This document shows, in pieces, positions 31,149 through 44,000 of a stretch of 64,000 nt of DNA. Position 1 is the stretch's first letter. The number at the start of each line of letters is the position of its first letter. A program made the translations under genes and the position numbers. The notes under the pieces were generated by a model that saw only the letters and a list, made by a program, of their open reading frames with translations, was not told where the DNA came from and did not search any database. The DNA is from Parietichytrium sp. I65-24A (taxonomy: Eukaryota > Sar > Bigyra > Thraustochytrida > Thraustochytriidae), in NCBI GenBank assembly GCA_012862575.1, contig BLSF01000004.1:186001-250000 (forward strand), written 5' to 3'.

Positions 31149-33371
31149 ATGTTCAGGGCTGTGCAAACGGGCGCAGGGTCGGCGGCAATGGCCGCCCGCG
31201 CGGGCGTGTGGCAGCGCTCGATGGCGACGGTGAACGGCGAGGAGTTGTTCGATAAAATCCTCATCGCGAACCGTGGAGAGATTGCGTGCCGCGTGATCGA
31301 AACATGCCGCAAGTTGGGGATCAAGAGTGTGGCCATCTACAGTGAGCCGGACAGGTTCTCCAAGCACGTGCAGCTCGCGGATGAGGCGTTCTGCGTCGGC
31401 CCTGCCGCCTCGGCGCAGAGTTACCTCAACATCCCGAAAATTATGGAGATTATCAAGGAGACAGGCGCACAGGCAGTGCACCCTGGGTACGGATTCCTCA
31501 GTGAGAACCACCTCTTTGCCGAGGCCCTTGAGAAGCAGGGCGTGAGTTTCATCGGACCAGGCTCCTTCGCAATCACATCCATGGGAGACAAGATCACCAG
31601 TAAGAAGCTGGCCGCTGAAGCGGGTGTCAGCACCATCCCTGGTAATCTTGCAGTTGTCACCAAGGACGAAGATATCCTCCGCATCTCGAACGAAATCGGC
31701 TACCCTGTGATGATCAAGGCGTCTGCAGGAGGTGGCGGAAAGGGAATGCGCATCGCATATACCGACAAGGAGGCCATTGAGGGCTTCAAGCTCTCCCAGC
31801 AGGAGGCTCGCAGCTCCTTCGGTGACGACCGCATGTTTATCGAAAAGTTCGTCGAGGAGCCGCGCCACATCGAGATCCAAGTTATCGCTGACAAGCACGG
31901 CAACGTTGCAGCTCTCCCAGAGCGCGAGTGCAGCATTCAGCGCCGCAACCAGAAAGTCCTGGAAGAAGCTCCTAGTGTGTTCATCGATCCAGAAACTCGT
32001 AAGAAGATGCAAAACGAGGCAATTATGCTTGCTAAGGCTGTTAACTACTGCAGCGCTGGAACCGTTGAGATGCTTATCGACAAGCACCGCAACTTTTACT
32101 TTCTCGAGATGAACACCCGTCTTCAGGTGGAGCATCCAGTCACCGAGCTGGTCGCCGGAGTCGACCTTGTGGAGCAGATGATCAGGGTGGCCGCTGGACA
32201 CAAGGTAAGTAATACAAGCTGTTATGAGTGTCTCCTCAGGGTTCTCCTTGTTTTTCTTGTGCTTGTGGCTGTGACTGACTCGTTGTATCGCATTGGTTGA
32301 AAAACTGTCATACAGCTTCCTGCTGATATCCTCGACCCAAATCGCCCAATCCTCGGATGGGCTCACGAGGCTCGCGTGTATGCCGAAGATCCTTTCAGGG
32401 GCTTTCTGCCAAGTATCGGGCGCCTCATCAAGTACAAGGAGCCTACTACTGAGTTGGTGCCTGGCGTGCGTGTGGACACCGGTGTGCGCGAAGGAGACGA
32501 GATTTCAGTACATTACGACCCTATGATCGCAAAGCTCATCACCCACGGCAAGGACCGCGAAGAGGCTTTGGATCGTCTCAGCCGCGCGCTTGACGTGTAC
32601 TGCATCAAGGGACCAGGACACAACCTCAACTTCCTCCGCGAAGTCACTCGCCATCCAAAGTTCCGCTCCGGCAAGATCACCACCAAGTTCATTCAGGAGG
32701 AGTACCCTGACGGCTTCCACGGTGTCAAGCTCGGTGAGGAAGAGGTCGTTGACGCAGCAGTTATCTCTGCGCTCCTCTTCGTGCAGCAGCAACAAGACGC
32801 AAACCAGCTCTCTGGACAAGAGAAGGCTCCAGCCTTCGTGGATACCTTCGTTGTGAAGATTCAGGACAAGACTCTCCTCTTTGAGCCATCTGACAACAGT
32901 GACGACGCATTCGTGGTGTCTGACATGGAAACTGGTGCATCTGTCGGAACCTTCCCCGTGGAGTCTTTCGAGTACACCGGTGGAAACATGCTGGTGAGCT
33001 CTGTTTTCAACGGTGAGCTCAAGGTTGCACAGGTCTTGGACCGCCGCGCTCTGGGCTTCAGACTCCAGTACTGCGGTGCGATCGAGGAGGTGCAGATTAT
33101 GAGTCCTCGCGAGTACGAACTGTCCAAGTACATGATTCCAAAGCCTGAGATCGACTTCGGCAAGTGGCTCATCGCTCCTATGCCAGGAACCCTCGTCTCT
33201 GTTGAGGTCAAGGAGGGCGACCATGTCTTTGCCGGCCAGCCACTCGCGGTCATGGAAGCAATGAAGATGCAGAACGTGCTTCGTGCCGAGAAGGACGCCG
33301 TTGTGAAGAAGCTCTTGAAAAACGCAGGAACAACTCTGGCCGTCGACGAAGAGATTATTGAGTTCGAGTAG
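31149..33371 (+). CDS. PCCA: Propionyl-CoA carboxylase alpha subunit, mitochondrial (join 31149..32204, 32316..33371)
   Basis: Two exons joined in phase 0 at GHK / LPADI give 703 residues; human PCCA has 728. The first 25 residues are Arg/Ala/Ser-rich without acids, like a mitochondrial presequence. The biotin carboxylase domain has [49 protein letters not shown] and YAEDP. The middle segment [14 protein letters not shown] fits PCCA better than MCCC1 or pyruvate carboxylase. The C-terminal biotin domain has EAMKM with biotinyl lysine K669, 35 residues from the end. It carboxylates biotin for conversion of propionyl-CoA to methylmalonyl-CoA, with a beta subunit not in this window. The pathway handles odd-chain fatty acid and branched amino acid breakdown. 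Confidence 0.95.
32205..32315 (+). other. Spliceosomal intron in PCCA, 111 bases, phase 0
   Basis: The donor is AAG/GTAAGT at 32205 and the acceptor is ACAG at 32312-32315. Removing it restores the conserved PCCA segment across [18 protein letters not shown]. Without splicing the frame stops at about 32298. It is the only intron I can define in the window. Confidence 0.95.
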
Positions 33372-33918
33372 AAGAAGCACAATCCTTTTTGCTGGTTCTA
33401 CGGATCGGGCACTAACCGTTCGAGATTCACAGGCAAAATTTTAAATTTACACAAACATTCGTGACTCACAATCAAAATTTAATTTAACGGATGATTTTCA
33501 TTCATCGCTGCTTTGGTATTGGCTGGCCATGCATAGATCGCCATTTCTTTCCCGGGCCCTGGTCTCTGAAATTCCTCTCTTCGAGGTGGGCTGGCTCGCA
33601 GTCGGCTATCGCAGAGAAGCGCATGTTCTTCATGCCTTGCTGATAAAACTCGAACGAGCAACTACCATCCTCGACGAAGAGGAACTAGAACAAAAAAAAG
33701 ACGACGATACTATTTCTTTGTTTTGGAAAACAGACTCATGATCAGATAGCGAGAAAACTTCGGCATCAGGACCTCGATTTCTATCCTTTCCCGATTTCTC
33801 CTTTTTACAAATAAACAAATGGGGATTCGAGGACGACGACAACAGCCACGGCCAAGTTGGCTCGTGAAATCCAGAATCGTGCGCACGTGCGCGGATTGAT
33901 CTCTCTCCCTCGAATCGT
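33372..33918. other. Convergent intergenic, 547 bases
   Basis: Lies between the PCCA and SNW1 stops. No gene or repeat recognised. Confidence 0.5.
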
Positions 33919-35808
33919 CTACGTTTGGTCAGAGCTCTTTTGGAACTGGATTTTCGTCCGGCCAGACCCGATCCGAGCGCCCTCCAGGTCCGCCCCGCCA
34001 CCAATGCCCATCGTGCCCATTCCTGGGCGATTCTTGAACATTTGGTCCATCTTGTCGCCGGGCCTTCGAATTTCGCCTTTGTCCCCTACGAACGCGCCAA
34101 AGTCCATGTTGCTAGAGTCCCGTTCGAACTGAACGGGCCCGGATCGGGTCTTGGATCGGTCCACCCCCTCGAAATCCTTCGCGGGTCGAAAGCGGTCCGA
34201 GTTTTTAAGCTTGTCGAGTAGAGCAGAAGCAGATCCGAACGAAGCATCTTCCGAAGCCTTGGGGCGGTACAACCGGTCCGAAGAACGGTCAAATAAAGGC
34301 TTGTCGTAAGCATTGTCATCGTCGTCGGCGCCAAAGCCAGATCGGCCGCCACTCGACTGGTTGAAGAGCCTCGAATCGTACTGCGCCTCCCCTTGGATAT
34401 GGACGTTTTTCGGGACGGCCATTCCCAACGCAATCCGCTCCGAGATGTCGCGCTCCCCATCTCTCGCCAGCTTGGACTTCTTCCCGGCAGCCTCCAGGCG
34501 ATAGGACTTTTCGCGCTCACGCTTGCGCTCCCGGCGGATCTTCTCCCGCTCCATCGCCGCTCGCACCGCATCTGCAGAGTCCTCCCCGGGGACTCTGTCG
34601 GACCTCTTCTCCTGTGCACCCGAGGCTGCCGACGAGCCGGAGGAGCCGGAGTCCGACGATGACTCTGACCGCGATCGCCTGCGTCTCGGCGGCGTCTTGG
34701 ACCGTCGTTCGCGAGCTCCGTCCGCCAATGGCGACGCAGACCTCTCTCGTTCTCGTTCTCGTTCTCGTTCTATCCGTCTCTCCGTGTCGCGGGATTGGCT
34801 GCCGTGCGTTGCGGCGGCCGAGCGGGCTTGCGCGGCAAGCAGGCGTAGGTCCTCTTCCTTGCGCTCCCTGTCTTTCTGCAAGAGAAACTGCTTCTCGCGG
34901 TTGCGCGACTCGATCTCCTGTCTTGCTTGCCCCTCCGCGATGTACATGGCCTCCGCCAGCGCGGCGAAGCGGTCGCTCACGGCCGTCTGCTCCAGGCCAC
35001 GGCCGTCGTTGGCCAGGCGCTTGTCCAGCGGAATCGTGTACCCGTTGCGGTTCTTCCAGCTCGAGATGCACGGCGGCAGGTTCCACTGCGCCCTCTCTTC
35101 CGCGGACACCTTCTCCTCCGCCGCGTGCAGCACCGGCGCCAGGCCCTCCGTGCTCGCTGCTCGCGGCTGCTTCTGGTACTTGAACCTCGCCGGCTCCAGA
35201 GGGTCGCTCTGCGCCTCTGCCACGCGCACCACCCGCGAGGACGCTCCGTTCGCCGACTCGTACGCCACGTACGTCGCCGCGGACTTGTTCGCCGCCGCCA
35301 GCTTGTGCGCCGCAGACGTCCCCGCGGCGGCGAGCTTCTTACCGAGCACGGCCGCGAGCGCCTCCTGTGTCCGCGCCGCGGACTCTGACTCCTCGTCCGC
35401 GGACGGGACGGACAGACGCGGGGTGTCCGCGGCAGTTCCGTTTCGAGCCACCACGTCCTCGAAGCGCGTCTTGGCGCGGGAACTGCCGGTACTCCCTCTC
35501 TGGACGATGGCGTCGAACTGGACGTTTCCCTGCGCGTCCGCGGTGAGGGCCAGCGCCTGTCCGCGGCGCGTACCCTCGCGGGTGGTTTTGCGGCCCATGC
35601 CCAAAGGGTACTGCGCCACGTGACATTCCGGGAACGCGCCGCCGTCGCCGTGGTCCTCGGCGCGCCGAGGGACGAAGCCCGACCGGCTGCGGTACTTGGG
35701 CGCTGCTGAAACCAGGCCCGCGGACACCTGGGACGAACGGTGGGACACTTCACGGTCCGCGTGCACCGCGTACCCCCGCGAGGGACGCGGGAGTTGCAGG
35801 GTGGCCAT
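33919..35808 (-). CDS. SNW1: SNW1/SKIP/Prp45 splicing and transcription co-regulator
   Basis: 629 residues from the ATG at 35808; the frame runs on to a GTG at 35928 through unlikely sequence. The SNW core is unmistakable: LPPCISSWKN at about 244-253, then GYTIPLDKRLANDGRGLE and AEAMYIAEGQAR. The signature SNWKN reads SSWKN here. Upstream are PKYRSR and YPLGMG-type motifs of the family N-terminus. Downstream are a charged helix, an RS/RE-rich segment, ERDISERIALG and a C-terminal part with YDSRLFNQ and YDKPLFD. In other eukaryotes SNW1 is a spliceosome (NTC-related) component in the nucleus. It is somewhat longer than human SKIP (536) through Ala/Ser/Arg-rich insertions. GC content and codon bias are high at the 5' end. 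Confidence 0.95.
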   Translation of the reverse strand: MATLQLPRPSRGYAVHADREVSHRSSQVSAGLVSAAPKYRSRSGFVPRRAEDHGDGGAFPECHVAQYPLGMGRKTTREGTRRGQALALTADAQGNVQFDAIVQRGSTGSSRAKTRFEDVVARNGTAADTPRLSVPSADEESESAARTQEALAAVLGKKLAAAGTSAAHKLAAANKSAATYVAYESANGASSRVVRVAEAQSDPLEPARFKYQKQPRAASTEGLAPVLHAAEEKVSAEERAQWNLPPCISSWKNRNGYTIPLDKRLANDGRGLEQTAVSDRFAALAEAMYIAEGQARQEIESRNREKQFLLQKDRERKEEDLRLLAAQARSAAATHGSQSRDTERRIERERERERERSASPLADGARERRSKTPPRRRRSRSESSSDSGSSGSSAASGAQEKRSDRVPGEDSADAVRAAMEREKIRRERKREREKSYRLEAAGKKSKLARDGERDISERIALGMAVPKNVHIQGEAQYDSRLFNQSSGGRSGFGADDDDNAYDKPLFDRSSDRLYRPKASEDASFGSASALLDKLKNSDRFRPAKDFEGVDRSKTRSGPVQFERDSSNMDFGAFVGDKGEIRRPGDKMDQMFKNRPGMGTMGIGGGADLEGARIGSGRTKIQFQKSSDQT

Positions 35809-37629
35809 CGCCGAGCACGCGCAAGAGGAGGGGACGACGAGGGGAGGACGATGGGACGATGGGACGATGGGACGCGAGAACGAGGGGTGCGCGCGGTAAC
35901 GTTCCCGGGAAGAAGGTGAGGGACACACTTGTGGGGGATCTTACTTACCGTACAGGGTCCCCTGTGAGCTTGCTTGGTTGTGGGAAAAGTAGGAAAAGTT
36001 GGAGAGTGGGAGTTGCTGGGTGGTGATATGCGATGATACGACGATATGATTGTGAATAGGATTCGTATTTGAAAGGAGTATTTCCTGGAAGGTACTTGTT
36101 ACTTCACAGGGCAGAGCGCTTAAGCCAAACAAGACTTTGGCAAATAGTATTTTTAAAACTATATAATTTTGCGGGGTCTGGTTTCAATTGTGCATGTGGG
36201 GATCTGGACATATCTGGACACCTCAGGAGCTGAACATAGCTGAACTCAAAAGGCATGCGTGACATGGAGTACCCACGTGACGCAAACAACGCCATAATAG
36301 ACATTCAATCGACGTAACGATGACACTTTTCTCACAGCATTCTTTATTTGAACGGTCAAAAAGCGCCTCCTACGCACTGGTCTATGCAACCACATAGCTG
36401 AAAAACCAACCCACCTTCAAACGCAAATTGGGAAAGACATGATGCCTTATTTACTGCAGAACAGATAATAATCGCGCGGAAGCCATTTTACTCAGCAGTG
36501 ACAGCAGCACTCATTAATAATACTCAGTACAGCAGCGCATAAACTCATCAAATCCAAGATGATCTTGAATCCTCGAACGCCTTCCACCACTCCAAACAAA
36601 AACGCACTCGATAGGCATAACTATACGCGTACCTAGCAACTGGGAGCACCGCCGGGAGAAAATGGGCTGGCGCTCCCTCTCACAGTGTCTCACAGTATCT
36701 CGCAGTCCGCAGATGTTCACAGCCAATTCATTCTTTCATGGACTGTGAAACACCGAACCCATTGGACTGCGGCAACTTTGAGTACTGAGTGACACAGTCT
36801 TTCGCCCATCAAAACGCGAGAAGCTACGTCATTGTTTATTCTCGTTCTCTCTCTTCGCAAACTCCGCAGTCAGTGCCAATCAAAAGGCGGAGATAGCAGG
36901 GGAAGGAGGGAAATGGAAGGAAGAAAAGATAAGGAAAGGGTCGCACTCATAGTCGTACCCATAGTGGCGATCTAAATTCCTCAATCCTCCGCCACCCAAC
37001 CCGGGTAGTGGGCCTAGTTCAGCGATAGTGCCGTTAGCGCAGTAGACGACTCGGATCTACTCCTATCGCCATCTACGTCCTATAGTAGCAGCTTTGACAA
37101 GCGGACAGGCGATACGCGATTCCTTAGGAGTACATAGATGTGTGTAGCCGTCCGCCGCGGAGCTAGGGAAGCTAAAGTACCTAAACCAGCTAAGCTGGCC
37201 TTAAAGGAAGACTGTGTACATGGCGAAGGTTGCTAACGATTCGCTATGAAACCATAGCGGCGTCTTGGTTGTGGCGATTGGGAGGGAACAAGTGGCCTAA
37301 TGGTATCGTAGCCAACCGCGCTAGAAGCTTCGCGCTGCGAAAAAAAAATTTGAGCTACTTTCGATGTCTGTTTCTGATGAGGTCTGGATCAAATTGAATT
37401 TTTATTGGTGCTATGTCCCAAAGATCTCTGAGTTCTGAGCTCCAATGCGTCATAATGGATATCGTCATCAGAGCAACAGACAATAATAAATCTTGTTTAG
37501 TAAACCATACGCAAAGCAGAACTGAAAGTGCGAGTCTCGCCCACCTCTCTCTCTCTCCTCACACTCCTCACACTCCCCACCGCCCAGCCCAGCACACTCC
37601 TAGTGCCCCGCTACGAGCATCATACACAG

Positions 37630-37759
37630 GTGATAGAGAGAGAGAAAGAGAAGAAAGAGGGAGAAAGAAAGTTAGCGACGAAGAAAAGGAAAGAAAGAAA
37701 GAAAGAAAGAAAGAAAGACAAGGAGAGCAAGAGAAGAAGAGTAAAGAGACAAGAGAGAG

Positions 37760-37798
<39 letters not shown>

Positions 37799-37920
37799 TG
37801 AGAGAGCAAGAGAGCAAAAGAGCAAAAGACGCGAACGAGCACTGTGGACATCGGTGAACATCGGTGGACAGCGGTGGGCGAAAGAAAGAAAGAAAGAAAG
37901 AAAGAAAAGAAAGAAAGAAA
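37630..37920. repeat. GAAA and GA simple-repeat tract upstream of the channel gene
   Basis: Nearly pure purine on the coding strand: GAAAGAAAGAAA runs at about 37690-37720 and 37880-37918, and (GA)n at about 37765-37790. Ends about 120 bases before the channel ATG. Confidence 0.9.
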
Positions 37921-37950
37921 CACTCACGTTTCGTTGTGTGAGCAGTGACA

Positions 37951-37977
37951 AGTGGCACAAGTGGCACAAGTGGCGCA
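37951..37977. repeat. AGTGGCACA x3 minisatellite
   Basis: Three 9-base units (last one with G for A at position 7) about 65 bases before the channel ATG. Confidence 0.9.
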
Positions 37978-38041
37978 GCGGACGGCGATTGATGTTGTAC
38001 AGTAGGTAGCTTCAAGGCGCTTGGGTGCAGGTGGTCAGGCC

Positions 38042-41000
38042 ATGTTGAGGGATGGCGGCAAGGCGCCAGGGTCAGAGGCGGAGCAGAAGGAGAAGGAGAC
38101 GGAGAAGCAGAAGCAGAAGCATGAGGAAGAGATAGAGATAGAGACAGGGCGAGATGAGTGGGGCTTGAGAGAGGCGCGCGTAGAGTCGGTGGGAACTGGG
38201 TCGATCTACTCGCTGCAGGACTCGCGAAGGGCGCGGACGGAACCGGATCCGTACTACCACGGAAAATTTGGGTTTGGACAATACCCGCTGCAGTTTAATG
38301 AATACGTGCTGGGATGCGTGTCCCGCACGAACCCGGTCCGCGCCGTGTGTATTAGTTTGGTGCGGACGACGTGGTTCGAGTCGTTTATCCTGATTGTGAT
38401 CCTGATGAGCTCGATCTTGATGGCCTTGTACAACCCGGTCGCGGCGACGGTCGGTGCGCCGAACGAAATCAACAGCATATCCGACGGATTTGAATGGTTC
38501 TTCCAGGTAGTATTTTCGTTGGAATTCCTGGTCAAAGCCCTCGCCGTTGGGCCCTTCAGCAAGCCTTCGGGGTACTTTCGCGAGTCATGGAATGTTCTCG
38601 ACTTTTTCATCGTCGTTCTAGGGTGGATTCCTCTTTTGGTCGGTGTGGCGCGGCCGCAAGACTCGCAATCCAGCGGGGTGTCCACTTCCACGTTCGTTGT
38701 CTTTCGCAGCGTAAGGGTGCTTCGACCGCTCCGCGCACTTCACTTCTTCCCCAAGCTCAAGCAGTTAGTCAGTGCTATTCTCCGCAGCGCAAGGTCAATA
38801 GGGGAAGTGATGATTCTATGCTTTTCCATACTTACCATCTTCGCCTTGGTGGGTGTGACCCTGTTCAAAGGCAAGCTACGCCAGCACTGCGCCGTTTATG
38901 ACTTAGAAACAGAGACCTGGGCAATCCCAACGGACGAGGTGGAGCAATACTGCTCGTTCGACGATGCTAGTTTTGGCCGCAAATGCCCGGCGGGGCTCAC
39001 TTGCATCACCAGCGATATTAATCCTGACCTCGGGCTGACCAACTTTGACAACTTGGCTTTTTCCTTGCTTACGGTGTTTCAGGTCATTACCCTGGAGGGC
39101 TGGAGCACGATCATGTACGCTCTTTTCGACACGACATTCACGTACGTCGGCATCTATTTCATCCTCCTCATATTATTTGGCAACTATTTCACCATCAACC
39201 TCGTCATCAGCGCGCTTAGTGTGAACTACATGATTGTGCGTAAGGAGGGCGAAAAGAAAAATGAGCTGGAGAACGAGCGCATCAGCTTTATGGACAACCT
39301 CGTAGCTGATGCCGAGCGGAAGGCGGCCCGGCACCACAAATTTCTCGCCCTTCCCGTGAAGACGCAGGTCAGGTACATGCAGATGCGGCTCATGTTCTCT
39401 TTTGACCTCCATCATCAAGATCCGTATTACTCCTTGGTGAGCAAGGAGGAGTACAAGAGATACGCGGAGCTCAACAAGGACTTGTACCCCAGGTGGAAGG
39501 CCAAAATGCACAAAAAGTTTAGAAGTATGCAGCGCAGGAGCACAGGAGGCACGACAAATAACTTTCGCGTGCGCAGTCTCATAAAAAAGTCATTTGAAAT
39601 GCGGGACTTGGAAGCCAAGGATATTACACAGATAGTCCCCAGCAAATCATCTTCGGGAGAAAATACCTCTGCGCACTCCTCTAACACTAGCGCCAGAGCC
39701 CGCGACGAGGATATCTTTCTGGAGCCCCTCAGCTCGCTTCATCAGGTTTACAACGCTACTCGGATGGAGGAAGGACGCACAAATCTTCAAGACCAACCCA
39801 AGGGCGGGCAAGGAGGTGACGACGAGGGGGTGCCTGACGCACAGGTACGAGAGCCGCTGCCGCAGCCGCAGGAAACTCGTCTCCTCAAGAGACCAAGCCT
39901 TCCTCCCAAACAGCCTTCGTCATACTCTGATGCAACAGATGGCGATTCTTTCCGCGGGGTGGAGTCGGAATCTAGCATGGATGGGGAGAAGAAAGGCGAA
40001 CCCGTCCTGCGCCAAGTATCCGGCTCGAGCTCAGAAGGCGTTGATTCTGCTGGGCGACTAGCGCTCAATAGCGTCATTTCCCGAGACTCGATCGGGATGT
40101 TGACGTCTCCAACTCTGGCATCTGCCTCTGCATCCAGTGAACCAAAGAAGCGTCTTGTGCCGCTGGGTTCACAGACTGACGCCCATCCCATTCGGCGTTG
40201 GATATGGGCATACATTGTTCACCGCAAGTGGTTCAAATTTTTGGTGATGTTCATGATCTTTGCCAATACCGCAGTGATTGGCAGCGAGTTCTTTGGCCAA
40301 CCTTTATGGATGTTCACGTTTCTCTACGTGAGCAACCTGGTCTTTCTCGCGTTTTATACTTTAGAGGTGGTCTTGCGCATCATAGCTGACGGACATAGGT
40401 ATTACTTTGCCAGCCCGTTCAATTGGTTCGATTGCGTCATTGTTGCCACGGGATATATTGAACTCTGCTTTGTAAGCAGTACTGTAGCGAGTGTGTTCAG
40501 GCTCTTGCGAATCTTGCGATTCATCAAGCTGGCACACTATTGGCCAACCTTTGCGAATCTGCTCGATGGTTTGAAGGAGACCCTCAAGCAGCTCTTCCCG
40601 TTCCTCATCTTCTTTTCCCTCTTCTTGTACATATTCACCGTGTCGGGATTGCATTTGTTGGGCGGCAAGCTTACCGTAGATCTCAACTCTACGGAGACAC
40701 CTTTTGTTTTCACCGAGGCATACTCTTCGGGTTACTCTTTGTCCGCTATCAGCAACATATCGAACGATGCTATAGAGGAGCCAAATCCGGACTTTGACTG
40801 CACCAAGACTGTGGGCAGCTTTTTCTGGAGTCTTCCAAATGGGTCTTCTGTGTGGCACTGCCCTCCAAGGACCAATTACGATACGTTGTTGTGGTCTCTG
40901 GTCACCACTTTTCAGGTCATCACTGGGGAGGACTGGAATGGCGTCATGTTCCTCGTGGTAGAAAATACTGGATCATACTGGTATCTGTTGTACTTCCTCG

Positions 41001-44000
41001 TTATTGTCATTTTCGGCGGCTATGTGGTGCTGAACTTCTTTCTTGCGATTTTGGTGGACACCTTTGTGGACCTGCACATGAAGAGGGAGGAAGAGAGGAG
41101 GCGCAAGCGCCTTGCCAAGGCTCTCCGAAAAAACGCCCCAAAAGCTGGTATCGGAAGCGGCTCTAGTTTAACCCGGGATGATGCCTCCGGGGGAGCGGGG
41201 AATGGAATGAGTTCAATGACCTTGAACAGCGATCGGGAGGACATTTTCGGCTCATCTCGCCCTTCGCTGCCCCGGCCTGGCTCCATTACCACGCCCCGAT
41301 CCAAAAAGTCACCAGTGACAGCGGAAGACAAATCTTTAAAAGCACCGGTGAACAGCACAGTCTCGCCACCAGTGTCGTTCACGCCTCTTTCTCCGCCAAG
41401 CTTGACTCCAGCAACAGGCGCCAATGACGACTCTCCAGAGTCTTCCAGCACCTCCGCGTCAGCGACGAGCGCAAACCATGTGGCGATATCGCAAACGTCT
41501 GACATTGTGCGGAAGGACACTCAACTCGCTCGGCCATCCTTGTTATTCTCGCCCTCGGGGACCATTGGTTCTGACTCGTTGAACTTTGATCGCATGCACA
41601 ATTCGAGGGGTCTCACTAGATTAAGATCAAGGAAGCGCTCTTCGCTGCGAGATGTCGTACAAAAGAAGCAGCGAAAGACGTACAATTTTACAGCGGAAGA
41701 GGTGCAGGAGCTACCAGCATTTAAGCGCAACGCGTTGTGCTTCGTTAAGCCAACCAATCGCTTTCGAGTGTTGGCGGGCGTCCTTATTCACAAGTCATGG
41801 TTTGATGTGACCATCTTGGTGGTCATCGTGATCAGCTGCGTTCTGCTTGCGATAGATGCCCCAGCTTCTTCGGTCAACGAAAACGTGATGTACGGGCTCA
41901 ATGTCGCCATCACCACCATATTTGCAATTGAGGCGGCTCTCAAAATCTTTGCGCTGGGATTCCTTTTCGGCAAAGGGTCGTACATGCGAAGCCGATGGAA
42001 TATTCTGGATTTTGTCATTCTTGTGGTGTCTATCCTCGACGTAGCATTTCCGGCAAGTAATGCGAGCGTTTTTCAGGTGTTGCGCGCTCTGCGGTGTCTT
42101 CGGCCGCTTCGCACTGTCCAAAAATTCGACGGCCTCCGAGTGGTGGTAAAGTCTTTTGCTTTAGCGATCATTCCATGCGCGCAAGTCATGGTTCTCTGTG
42201 TCATATTCTACGCTATCTTCTCGATTTGCGCGCTGAACTTCTTCTCTGGTGAATTTTACTCCTGTTACGAATGCACCCTTGGCGTGGGTATAGAAGATGT
42301 GGTTTGTCAGCGACCGTATGGCTCGGACGTGGTGCGCGACTGTATGGTGTATCCTAACTACGATGTGACGGATGTGCAGTGCCCCGCGTCCCGAATTTGT
42401 CTTGGCGAAGACCCTTCCAGAAACGTTTCTTTTCAATGGCTGCGCCCGACCTATGGCAGCTTGACATTTACGTCTTCAACGTCACGGACCTACAGCTTCG
42501 ACAGCTTTCCCGCCAGCTTCTTAGTACTCTTTGAGCTGTCCTCAATGGAAATGTGGATGGAGCCCATGTACTTTGCCAGCGATACCACCGGCATCGGGTA
42601 TAATCCAATACGTGGATCGAGCGACGGCACCGCGGTCTTCTTCCTCATTTTTCTGTTCTTTATGCAATTCTTCATGCTGCAGGTGTTTGTTGCGGTTCTT
42701 ATTGACACATACTTTGATTCTTCCAACGAAGAGAAAGGAGATGCGTTCATGACGAGCGAGCAGCGCAGATGGGTTGACTATAACCGGAAGGCTTTGGCGC
42801 GCCCCTTCAAGCCTCACAGCGCTCTGATGCAGCCAAAGAACCCCGTTCGGAAACTATGCTACAACGTTGTTGTGAGCCTTCCTTTCAAGCTCTTCATCTT
42901 GGGTACGATTATCGCGAACACGGTGTTCCTAATGACGGACCACTTTGACGAGGCGCCCAGCTACGAAATGGCTTCGTTCGTCCTGGATATTCTCTTTGGC
43001 GTCATATACATCCTCGAAGCAATCATGAAGATTGTTGGGCTTGGGCCCAAAAAATACTTCACGCGAAAAAGCGACATGTTTGACTTTGTCATCGTGCTAG
43101 CTGTCATCACCGGCTGGGTCATCGACCTGAGCTTGCAGGGGACCAGTGAATTTGAGTCCATTTTCAGGGCCATTGAGGCACTCCGAGCGTTGAGGGTTAT
43201 TCGAATCTTCAAATTTGTGCCGGCCCTGCGGCCACTGATTTCGACTCTCATCTTTACAATCTACCCGCTGCTTAATATCCTGAGCCTGATCATTCTGGTG
43301 CTCTTCATTTACTCGGTTCTCGGCATGCAGCTGTTTGGCGGTCTGGACCCTGAAGTGTACCCGGGAGATCAGATGGAATTCGTTTCGGATCACGTCAATT
43401 TTCGCAATTTCCCGAATGCCTTTTTTGCCCTTTTTGTCATGAGCACAGGGGAGAGCTGGAACGGGGTGATGCATGACCTCGCTGTGTATTCGCCGCATGC
43501 AATCTGGTTCTGTGTTTCCTTTGTGGTGGTAATGCAGCTGTTTTTGTTGAACCTTTTCGTAGCTGTAATTCTAGCTAGCTTCACCGCCCAGTTCGAAGAG
43601 TCGAAGAGTCGAAACGGAATCAAGGAACACTTGGACGAGCTTGCTCTGAAAAACTACAACAAGGAGTGGAACGCTGTGCACTACGCTTACGTCAACTCTC
43701 TGCGCCGGAAATTGCGAGAGGCGGAAAAATCGAAGGACTCCGATGCGATCGACATTGCTCGCCAACGACTTCGTGACGCAATAAAGAACCCTCGCTTCAT
43801 CCCAGCTCAAAAGTTTCCGGAACTCATGCTTCGTCTCGAAGCACCTCTGGGCTTTCGGAAGCGGTCTTCCAAGGCAAAGTTTACTGTTGGGCATGTCATG
43901 CAGTACGTCAGAGACAAGCACATTCCTGTGACGAAGCAAGGATTGATCCATTTCTATGCGACTCTAAGTGCGCTAATCGACATCAACGTCCTGCAAGGTG

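Larger units (their letters stand above)
35809..38041. other. Divergent intergenic, about 2.2 kb
   Basis: No gene seen. GGGACGAT x3-4 lies just upstream of SNW1 (about 35845-35873). TACTCAGTAC (36521-36530) and AGTACTGAGT (36781-36790) lie in the middle. GAAA/GA tracts (37630-37920) and AGTGGCACA x3 (37951-37977) lie next to the channel start. Confidence 0.5.

Noticed and set aside
30858-32366. 502-codon open frame on the minus strand opposite PCCA
   Set aside because: It runs antisense to the conserved biotin carboxylase exon, whose codon bias leaves the opposite frame open. Its composition has no domain, and it crosses the intron.
34523-35623. 366-codon plus-strand frame opposite SNW1
   Set aside because: Shadow of the GC-rich, biased SNW1 coding sequence, with Ser/Arg/Ala noise only.
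35940-35960. ACTTACC, resembling the 5' end of U1 snRNA, or on the minus strand a GTAAGT splice donor upstream of SNW1
   Set aside because: No U1-like stem-loops follow. On the minus strand no plausible acceptor lies before the SNW1 ATG.
37010-37080. tRNA-like A-box (TAGTTCAGCGATAGTGC)
   Set aside because: No B-box or acceptor-stem pairing downstream.
37286-37345. tRNA-like A-box sequence (TGGCCTAATGG)
   Set aside because: No matching T-loop (GTTCGANNC) at the right distance and no acceptor stem.
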